64,000 nt of DNA from Prionace glauca. Its lineage: Eukaryota > Chordata > Chondrichthyes > Carcharhiniformes > Carcharhinidae. The number at the start of each line of letters is the position of its first letter. The stretch's first letter is position 1. Of the stretch, positions 1 through 9,700 are shown piece after piece. A program made the translations under genes and the position numbers. The notes below the pieces were generated by a model. That model was not told where the DNA came from, did no database searches, and saw only the letters and a program-made list of their open reading frames with translations. The stretch is from assembly GCA_037974335.1 (NCBI GenBank), contig CM075740.1, forward strand, positions 13,971,071-14,035,070, written 5' to 3'.

Positions 1-229
1 TCCCCAATGGGCAAGACTCCTCTTGCTCAATAAGACAGCTCCTACTCCATGCAGCCAAAGGACAGATCTATTGACGATGGCCTGTTGGCTTCATGGCCAT
101 CGTAACACCCTGCTTCCTGTAAGGACTCCATTCAATTCCCACAATTTCTCATCTCCATCAAATCTCTTCTGATGAAATTACTTTTTGCTTCTGATATGTC
201 TTCCTATGTCCTCCAGTCAAGATTTCCCT

Positions 230-540
230 TCACAGGTCTTTCAACCATTTCCCATACTTCTACAATCACAAAATCCCTTCCTTCCTATGACTACAATAAA
301 GTTTCCCTTGTCCTTGTTTCACACTGCACAGCCGCCCCATTCAAACCATCATCCTCAGGCATTTCCATCATCGCTGGTGCCGTGCCATGACCTCGACCCT
401 TTCCGTATTTCAAGGGGACAATTCCATCCATGATACGCTGATCCACTCCTCAATAATGCCACACCCCAATAACTGACCCACTTCCCACGGCACCTTCCCA
501 TGCACTCACAGCTGGTGAATCAGTTGACCTCTTATATCCT
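230..540 (+). mobile_element. Penelope-like element fragment (group B)
   Basis: A pyrimidine-rich stretch whose conceptual reading (NKVSLVLV, then later DNSIHDTLIHSS) resembles the linker between reverse transcriptase and GIY-YIG endonuclease of vertebrate Penelope-like retroelements (typical NKVPLVLTYH and RDRSLRDTLVHSS). It is a decayed fragment with no usable reading frame. Family assignment rests on remembered motifs, so it is tentative. A likely C-terminal piece of the same group lies at 1300-1400 on the same strand, separated by a minus-strand group A piece. Confidence 0.35.
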
Positions 541-779
541 CTCTCCTCCAAGATCCCAAATATATCTTCCAAGTGTGCAACAAAGATTAAGTGTATTTTT
601 TTCAAATTAGTATTTTGCATTCACTGCCCCCACTGTGGTTTCCTCTACAACTGGGGAGACCATGTGTACATCTCGTGATCACTTCCCAGAAAACCTCCAA
701 TCCACAAGTATGACTTGAAGCTATTGTTTGCCGTTTTAATTCAACTCTCACACTGGTATCCCTGGGCCTGCTGCATTGC
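541..779. other. No recognised feature
   Basis: Moderately AT-rich single-copy-looking sequence. I see no coding signal or repeat that I can name. Confidence 0.4.
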
Positions 780-1295
780 TGTGGAGATGCTGACGTTGGA
801 CTGGGGTAAACACAGTAAGAAGTCTCACAACACCAGGTTAAAGTCCAACCAGTTTATTTCATAGTAAGCCCACAAGCTTTCCTAAACGCTATTCTGTCCT
901 CAGGTGTGTGGAAAGTTTTGATCAGAGAAGGGCATATAAAGGCACCCACAGTTTACAGAATACGGATTAGAATGTGAGTTGTTACAGCTAACCTGCTATT
1001 CAAGTCTTAAAGGTGCAGACAGTGTGAGTGGAGATAGCATTAAGCACAGGTTGAAGAGATGTGTATTGTCCAGAAAGGGCAGTAAGTGAGATTGTACGAG
1101 CTCAGGCAAGTCATGGGGGTTACAGATAGTGCCACATGAACCCTAAATCCCGGTTGAGGCCATCCTCATGTGTGTGGAACTTGGCTATCAGTCTCTGCTC
1201 AGTGACTCTGCGCTGTCGTGTGTTGTGAAGGTCGCCTTGGAGAAAGTTCACCCGAAGATCAGAGGCCGAATGCCCGTAACCCGCTGCATTGTCCC
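780..1295 (-). mobile_element. Penelope-like element 3' part (group A)
   Basis: Read on the minus strand this ends with the terminal segment shared by several places in the window: a stretch with TTGGACTTTAACCTGG, a short TCTTACTGTG stretch, then a terminus like CCAACGTCAGCATCTCCAC. Further in, the minus strand matches the GIY-YIG endonuclease region seen at 12956-14065 (around CGAAGATCAGAGGCCGAATG on the plus strand). Penelope-like elements pair a reverse transcriptase with a C-terminal GIY-YIG nuclease; only the 3' part is present here. It is a broken fossil. Confidence 0.6.
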
Positions 1296-1299
1296 AGTA

Positions 1300-1400
1300 A
1301 AACTCAACATCAGATCGACGAACAGCTCCTCATCCTCCGATTAAGCACTTTTCAGCCTTCTGGATTCAACATTGGGTTCAACAATTTCAGACCATGAACT
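1300..1400 (+). mobile_element. Penelope-like GIY-YIG C-terminus fragment (group B)
   Basis: One plus-strand frame reads EQLLILRLSTFQPSGFNIGF, which matches the C-terminal block of a vertebrate Penelope-like GIY-YIG domain (typical EEQHLIFRLGTLQPSGLNIEF). It abuts the group A fragment on the other strand, so two different Penelope-like groups meet here. Confidence 0.45.
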
Positions 1401-1514
1401 CCGCCTCCCATTTTGCTTTTCATTTTTTTGCGCCAGGTGCCAGTTTGAATTGTGTTTCTGTATTTTTGATTTTGGGCAGAGCTGTTAATTATTCTGGCAT
1501 TTACACTCACTCTG

Positions 1515-1657
1515 GATAAATGATTTGTCTCAAATAAATACTGGAAAAATTCAGCAGGCCAGGCAACATCAGTGGAGGGAGAAAGAGTGGAAACATTTAC
1601 TCTGTTTCTCTTTCTACGGACGCTGTCAGTCCTGCTGAGACAGTTTTTCCAGCAGTT
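1515..1657 (-). repeat. Short dispersed repeat (GCTGGAAA... type)
   Basis: Contains the segment with CAGCAGGCCAGGCAACATCA and a second half that returns to TTTCCAGCAGTTTC. The same unit is recognisable at about 4690-4815, 10900-11110, 26375-26505, 41965-42055 and 51945-52060, so it is a dispersed element, probably a SINE or a LINE 3' end. Its family is not known to me. Confidence 0.45.
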
Positions 1658-1940
1658 TCATAGAATCATACAGTGCAGAAGGAGGCTATTCGGTGCACAG
1701 ACCACAATCCCACCCAATACCTATCCCCATAATTTAGGCTAGCTAGGCCCCCCTGGCACTAAGGGACAATTTAGCATGGCCAGTCCATCTAAGCCGCTCT
1801 TTGGAAGGAAACCGGAGCACCCGACGGAAACCACGCAGGGACGGGGAGAATGTGCAAACTCCATACAGACACTGACCCATCGAGCCGGGGCCCCTGGCAC
1901 TGTGAGGCAGTAGTGCTAACGATTGTGCCGCCGTGCCGTC
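1658..1940 (-). mobile_element. tRNA-derived SINE, HE1-like
   Basis: Begins on the plus strand with the SINE tail (CATAGAATCATACAGTGCAG) and ends with the tRNA-like head (GTGCTAACGATTGTGCCGCC), so the element is on the minus strand. The middle holds the diagnostic block around GGAAACCGGAGCACC. Near full length but diverged. Confidence 0.8.
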
Positions 1941-3330
1941 TATTTTTATTTTAGACTTCCAGCTTTTGCAGTATTTTGCTTGTAATCAAATGATCTATCA
2001 TTTTAGTGCAACCATTGCTATTCATTTTTAACTTTGCTATTTCAGCCCTCCCAAACTTTCCCTTTTCTTCTTCCTCCTCTTCTGTTACGACGGCTTAAAA
2101 ACCTATCCAATTACTACTTTCTGAAAAAGTTCTTGAAAATAAGCCATATTCGGCTTAGAACTGTTTTTCTCTTCGGGGACCCTGCCAGAGGCTCTGAGTT
2201 TGTCTAACAATTCATTTGCTTGGACAGAATGGTTGCTCCCATGCTTTTCTCCCCAGCTTGTTCCTTCAGCTGAACCAGGTAGGTGGTTCTCTCACTGAGG
2301 GCAGCAATGCTAATTCAGAACTCCCATAGCTTACCACATCATTGTAGTTCCCTTGGGACTCCCCATGAATGCTCGGATGGTGCAAGTTGCAAAATGGAAA
2401 GTTTCATTTCTTCAATCACGATGATGAGTGTGGCGCCCTCGCCGGGACAAAGTGGCACAACCGCACACCAGGTGTCTTGAAAGAAAGAAAACCAGACCGC
2501 AAAAGAAATAATGTAATGGTTATTGTTCATAACTCCGGACCTCGACAGCGAATTCGTGTCTGTGAGGAGCGGGAGGAAAAGAGGAATGCAGAGACTCCAA
2601 TTCAGATATGGTAACTGTTCCACAATTATCCTGAAAACAGAAGTATTCTGTAGGCTCACTTTCTTGTACCAGCTACTGTTTCCCCGCCCCCCCCCCCCCC
2701 CCCCAACCCCCCACCCAATTAACCCTTCATCACTGTCTGTGTGACTGGCAAGAACCGAGAGAAGTAATGCATTGTCATTGAGCGGAATGTTCCAAACTGT
2801 CTCTCTGGGTTTATCTACCACCAGAATCTATACTTATTCATCTACTCACAAAGGGAGGACTTTCCTAGTTTCAATTCAACGCAGCAATTAGTGTTGATTT
2901 TTCCGACAATTGTGGAAAAAATTAACTTTCTTTAAACTGGATTTATTTTGGCCTCTCATTCAATGTTTCTCTCGGTGCGTTTGCACCAATTGCAACTTAT
3001 CAATCATGCAACAATTAACCAGGGCTGAATGTGAAAGGTAAAGGAGAGGAATCAAAGCCTCTTTGGTGATGTTTCTGCACTGCAGCAGTCGGTGCTGGAT
3101 ATCACAAGTTTCAACGTTGCTCCTTGCGGTGGGAGTCAGTTTATCTGACAATACTCAGCACAGTATTGGGCTTGAAAACCCACACGGAACTAATAAGCGG
3201 CGGCAGCGGGTTATCTGCAAACTCCCCACATCCGCACCGAGCGGTGAGAAAGATGAACAGAAGCCGAACGTCTCATCTCCTGTTGACTCTTACAAATCTT
3301 AATACGGGTGTTCTCTGGTGTTGTCTCCTT
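1941..3330. other. Mostly unrecognised sequence upstream of the receptor gene
   Basis: No convincing exon or named repeat. It contains a run of 18 C at 2687-2704. It should include the promoter and 5' end of the receptor at 3334-10866, but I cannot place a start site. A 160-residue open frame on the minus strand (2339-2821) spans the C run as polyglycine and is not credible as a gene. Confidence 0.4.
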
Positions 3331-3333
3331 AAC

Positions 3334-3748
3334 ATGAACAGCCTGACATTAATATGGATACACACGTCAAGTTTTTGGCCAGTCTGGATGCTGTGTGTCG
3401 CTGAAGGGATTTGGATTGCCCAGACGCCAGATGTTCTCAATGTGACCGAAGGAGGTGCAGCAAATTTGACCTGTATGTATTCTGCTGTTGAAATTCAGGA
3501 CTTTGAAATCAACTGGATCCACCAACCAAATGGAACTAATCAGTCCTATATTTTTTACAATAGCAATTATAAGGGAAATCGATCAATTCGAGTGGTACAT
3601 ACAAATGAGCAAAATCGGAATGAATCCCAGATATTCATGACCCAACTTCAAGTGGAAGACAGCGGCGTATATTATTGTGAAGTCAGAATTCTGACTGCAG
3701 TGTCCAATGAAACAACGAAGGGGAATGGAAGCACATTGATAGTTAACG
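3334..3748 (+). CDS. Receptor exon: signal peptide and Ig V domain
   Basis: Open frame from Met at 3334 to the donor CG|GTAGGT at 3749. The frame is also open upstream to 3124, so the start is a choice: this Met is followed by a hydrophobic stretch ending CVAEG, a plausible signal peptide. In most Ig receptors the leader is a separate exon, and AG dinucleotides at 3381-3382 and 3405-3406 are possible acceptors if so. The mature start IWIAQTPDVLNVTEGG parallels LWVSQPPEIRTLEGSS of human NKp30. No MYPPPY motif (CD28/CTLA4) and no stalk cysteine. Confidence 0.75.
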
Positions 3749-6700
3749 GTAGGTCCTGTTTTATATATTTCAAAATATGGCAGTATTTGTTCATAATTCT
3801 TATTTTATAGAACATGGGTCACTCTTGTAAGGCCAGTATTTGTTGCCAATTCCTAATTGCCCTTGAACTGAGTGGCTCGCTAGGCCATTGCAGAGGGCAG
3901 CTCAGAAGAGTCAATCATATTGCTGAGGGTCTGGGCTCACATGCAGGTCAGACCAGGTCAGCGAGGTAAATGTCGTTCCCTAAAGGACATCAGTGAACCA
4001 AGTGTTCCCTTTACAGGAATCGATAATAGTTTCATGGTCACCATTACTGAGACTAGCTGATCAATCCATCACATCACTGCATTCATGACCAAGTCCTTAT
4101 TAGTGATGTGATGGTAACATACAAACCAGAAGCAGGAATAGACCATTCGGCCATTCGAGCCTGTTCCGCCATTCATTTTGATCATGACTGGTCATTAAAT
4201 TTCATATCCTGATCCCATCTTCCCTCCATATCCCTTGATCCCTTTACCTCCACTGGGCTGAGTTCCATGATCTGTGTCAGGAGCCAGGGATCAGGGGTGA
4301 AGCGCACTGTCTGAGGAGGGCGAATGATCAGGAGTGGTGCTTCTGGTCAGGATCCAGTCTCAGTGCCTCTTGTTGGAAAGTGGTGTGGTTTAAGGCTATG
4401 ATGCCGGCAACGGGTTGGAGCAATGATCAGGAAGGATTGTCATTTGGAAGAATTGAGAATGAGCGTTTGGTGTCTACTGAACCTTCAACCAGCAATAAAC
4501 ACGACTTGCAGGGGAAGGATGAGAGAAAATGGGTATAAAATATGGAAATGTTCAACATACAACTAGTTTCAGTCAATACATATGGACAATCTGAATCCAA
4601 TTATACTTCAATAAAAGAAAAATACTGCGGATGCTGGAAATCTGGATATGTTCAAAATGCAACTGGTTTCACTGAATAAATGTGGATAATTTACATCCAA
4701 TTGTACTTCAATGAAAGCAAAATACTGCGGAAATATAAACACAAAGTGCTGAAAAAAAATCATCAGGTCAGGCAGCATCTGTGGAGAGAGAAACAGAGTT
4801 GGACAGTTATTTCGAATTCGTCTGATTCTTTTTCAGAGTCATATGGGCTCTTCTGTTCCTCCCTCCTCGGATGCCCCCAGACCTGTTAAGTTCCTCCAGC
4901 ATTTTCTTTACAATTTTACTTCACATTGATTCAGTAATTGGCAGAGGTGCGGTTAGTGGGTCAGCAGCGTTTTAGCCTGAACACATATTCTGATATTTAT
5001 TACAGTCCCGTTCATTATTTCCACGTCAGGTGGTACCTTTCCAACAATTATTCTGTTCCTCGCAATTTCATTTCTAGATCACGATTTGAACCACCTCCTC
5101 GGCCTGTGAGGAAATTGTGACTGTCAAAACAGCTAGAACTTCATTCTAAGTTTGGAGAGTAACAGTGTTGGCGACAAATGGTCATCCACACCAGTAGATG
5201 TGAGATTCCCTTTGATATCCCCGAGAAGAAGTTGTGATCTCTAAACTAAGACTTAAACTCTTACTTAAGATGGAGAAGGATGTCGAATCCATCATGTGTA
5301 AATATGTGATGGTAAACAAACAGAACTATATTTAATCCATAATTGTGTTGATATTTTCAGAACACAACTTGGAATGTTAGGTTTCACTGGGGTCATTAAT
5401 GACCTTACGCTATTTATTTGATTTTTTCTCTATTTTCAGGGGAAACAACCCTTATATAAGCAATTAGTGTCACAAACCAATAAGAATTAACATGATCGCT
5501 AAATTATCTCACCAAAATCCTGTCCCGTATTCTTCATTTCTGTTCCCCCCGCCCCTCCCAAATGAAGACAAACTTGAATTCTGGTTGTCCTATTAGGATA
5601 TTGGATGATCAACACTCAACTTGCTGCAAATCCGTCGGTCAGAATTTTTGGAAAAAGTGCTAAACTTTTAATTTTAAATAGGATAAAGCAGCTGAGAGGG
5701 AAAATACAGGCTAACGTCTCAGCGGAACCTCAAAACCCCGGTGTTATACTCTGTGTTTGAACCATGTAATTAAAGGATATATTGTAAAGGAACCTATTAA
5801 GAAATATACAGTTTGGGGTTATCTCACACTGAGAGGTGCAATGGCAATAATTTCTCTTAATAATTTCAAATCATTTAAGTCGAAGGATATGTTGCTTGGC
5901 ACGGATTTTTTTACTTCCAGTTGTGTTAAATATGTACAAATTTATTTTATAGAACATACTTCCGGGAGAACCAATTTGTGGTTTTATCTGTTGCTGTTTC
6001 TACTAGTAATTCTCAGCGTTATTCTGTTCGTGGTTATATTCCGCTGGAAAACGAAACGTGAGTATCATACGTTCATTGGCAACGTTAGGTGTGTGATATA
6101 CAACTTTCATTATAAATATCAAATAATCTAATCAATTAATGTTATGGTGTCTTTTCACTATTGTTGTTCTTGGACATAAAGTGATACCGAATCACAAGAG
6201 AGAAGCTGCTGGAATGTATTGATGGAGACTAGAATTTATCAAGATTTATATTTGCACTATAGCTTTTACAACATGCATCGGTGAAAAAAAATCAGTTGAA
6301 CACATGAAATTCCACAAATCCCAATTTAATTTTTAAAGTTCTGCTTCTAAAAACCCAGGCAGGTGCAGCAGGTGGTCAGGAAGGCGAACGGGATGCTAGC
6401 CTTCATCGCGAGGGGGATTGAATATAAAAGTAGGGAGGTCTTGCTGTGGCTGTATAGGGCATTGGTGAGGCCGCAGTTGGAGTACTGTGTGCAGTTTTGG
6501 TCGCCGCACTTACGCAAGGATATTTTGGCATTGGAGGGAGTGCCGAGGAGGTTTACTAGGCTGATACCGGAGTTGAGGGGGTTGAGCTATGAGGAGAGGC
6601 TGAATAGATTAGGCTTGTACTCGTTAGAGTTTAAAAGAATGAGAGGAGATCTCATTGAGACGTATAAGATGATGAATGGGATGGATAGGATAGAGGTGGA

Positions 6701-9700
6701 GAGACTCTTCCTGCTCAGAAAGGATAGTAGGACTAGGGGGCACAGCCTCAAGATAAAGTGGGGGGGGGGGGTTAGAACAGAGTTGAGGAGGAAATTCTTC
6801 ACTCAAAGGGTGGTGAATCTCTGGAATTCTCTGCCCGTTGAAGTGGTGGAGGCTGCCTCGCTAAATATTTTTAAGACGCGGGTTGATGGGTTTTTGATGA
6901 GAGAGGGGATTAAGGGTTATGGGGAGAGGGCGGGAATGTGGAACTGAGCCACGACAGATCAGCCATGATCTTACTGAATGGCGGGGCAGGCTCGAAGGGC
7001 TAGTTGGCCTACTCCTGCTCCTATTTCTTATTTTCTTATGTTCATCTAAAACAATTACCCAATGGAGTATACCCAAGATTCAATTCGCAATCCATGGTCA
7101 TATCCATTTGAGCAATAGTGACATTCTCTTGCTTACAAAAGCGCATCCAGCTATCGTGTATCACAGGATAATTATTACCTATATCCTATTACTATGAGTA
7201 CCTGTAACCCTCACTCCTATCCTCAGCTGACGTTTGTTTGTCCTTTTTAACTTCCCTTTTCTCTTCGGAGTTTGTTAGCTTGCTCTGCGTTTTAAATAGT
7301 CCTTCGTGTCTTCTACTTCTCGGCTTGTGGTCACTTACATTTCCATTATACCCGTGTCCCGGCAGTTTAAAATCTAGATTTTGACCCAATTTCATTTGCT
7401 AAATGAAAATAGATAGAGCTGTCTAAAACTTTGCATCTTGAGACTGGATATTTCAAAATGAAGTTGGCGGCCCGCGGTGGCACGCTGCTGCCTCACAGTA
7501 ATAGAGACCCGGGTTCGATTCCCGGCTTGGGGAATTGCTTGTTTGCATCGTCTCTCCGTATCCGCGTGTGTTTCCTCTGAGGGTTCCGGTTTACCTCCCA
7601 AAGTCCAAAGATGTGCAGGTTAGGTGGATTGGCCATCCTAAATTGCCCCTCAGTGTCAGGAGGACTAGTTAGGTTATGGGGATAGGATGGGATTGTGGTG
7701 GCTGCGGGACTCGATGGGCCGAATGGCCTCCTTCTGCACTGCAGATGTCTGAGTTAGATATGGTTTTTGGGTCTAACGGGATCTAGGGATATGAGGGGAA
7801 TCAAGACCTTGAATTTGATGATCAGCCATGATCAAAATAAATGGTGGAGCAGGTCATTCGAAGGCCGAACGGCCTACTCCTGCTTCTATGTTCTATAATT
7901 AACCAAGTTGCCTCTCAGTCCAACCCGATACAGCATGATGGGACAAGTCGTTCGACTTGTCCCATCATTACCTGGAAAATATTTGCACTCAAAGAACAAA
8001 GAACAGCACAGGAAACAGGCCCTTCGGCCCTACAAGCCCGCGCCGCCCATTTTAACACTCAGTGAGTGCCTTATTCAAGTCCTTCTTCTATCTACCACCT
8101 TTATCCACATCTAGTGGACTCCACATTAAAGGGGTGCAAATTTAAGGAATTGAATGTGCGCCAGATTAAGGAAGATCCTACTTAGGGACAATTTATTGAC
8201 ACCATTCAGCCTAAAAGCACGTTTTTGGGGTGTGGGAGGAAACCGGAGCACCCCGAGAAAACCCACGCAAGCACCAAAAAGCACTTTTCTTTTTCAAGGA
8301 TTCTAGATGAATGATCTTTTGTGGAACATTTAACCGTTTACTACGGTTTCCAATTGTGTTATTTTAATAGGCATGTTAAAATGGGGCATGGTTACTCCCT
8401 GGAAGTCTAGTGTTACTTAGTGATGAAAGGAGCTACTTATATCCCGAATGCTGCGCCGACCTGGTTCCACGGTTGTGGTAAAATTAGACCATTAATGATC
8501 TGCATATTTGTTTTATTTTTGTTCCAATTTAGCTTATATTTATTTAAACTAAATTCCATATCGTGGCTTTGGGCCATCTGTTCCAATGCTTTGCGACTGT
8601 AAGAACTCTCATTTCTCCTTATGCACAAGCTGTACATTAATATTGCAGCGTTTGCGTACAGTTGGACTGGGTTAGGTGTTTCAGTGTGAATAGCATTGCG
8701 CTTTATGTAATTCAACGCTGCTATAACTATACTGTGTGTGGTCGGCCGTGCTCTCTGTAATATTACAGGTATCTTGTCTTGTCCTTATCCTGTAGATAAG
8801 GGTGTATGATGTTCATGAGCTTGTGGACCAAATAGATATACATCGCTAGCATAACAGCCCAAATAACAGCTTAAGGGCATAAATACATTCAATTGCTTTC
8901 TTATAAACGTTGAAAACATTGTCTCTTAACGCCTTGTAAATCTCATTGATTCTAAGATGTATCTACTAAGACTATCCTTTCATGAGCTAGTCTTTAACTG
9001 TTATGCACTCATTCCACTCATTTACAATTGAGTAAAAATGATCTTAAATCAGGTCTCAGAGTAATGTTACCCCATGTTTTGTGTCGTTTTTGGATAAAAA
9101 TGTTTGCGTTTCTAGTTTATGAAGAGATTCTGTTGACAGTAACTCTGAGAGACGCATTCTCAGTTTCAGAACGATGCAATGCAACAAATTCTGTTTTCTT
9201 CTCCCTGATTTTAATTTAGTTACAGATTTGGCACAACAGGAATCATTGGCATGTTGTCATTTTCCGTTGTTTTCTCATTCCAGGAAAACAATACAACGCC
9301 CCGTCTACCGACACCGTCCCAGAGGTACTGTGCCTGTTAACAGCGGTTGTATCATGTCCTACACTTGGGCCATTAGTCTGACGGGGAAGTAAAACGCACC
9401 GGAATGTTTTGTTAAGATTTAACCGAAATCACAGATCTTTTGTTCCCTTGTTCGGTAGTTCACTTTTTTGTTTTGCTTTGAAATGTGACGTTATTTAATC
9501 AAAGCTCGGATCAAATCTACAATTTTTGTGATTGGGGGTTTAACACCTGATGAGGATCGAAGCAGAAGTTCCTAAGAACGAGCAAATTAAATTGCAAGGC
9601 GAGCTAAAACAGTAAATAGGGGGAGACAACCCCAACAAGGAGGAAAGCGATAGTTTTCATTTGTACCTGAACGTCAGAATTCATGAGCGCTTCGTGGACA

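Noticed and set aside
2339-2821. 160-codon minus-strand open frame
   Set aside because: Runs through the 18-base C run as polyglycine; no family resemblance.
7466-7540. Possible tRNA gene at a SINE head
   Set aside because: Good B box but no cloverleaf-forming pairs and it is followed by the SINE body and tail.
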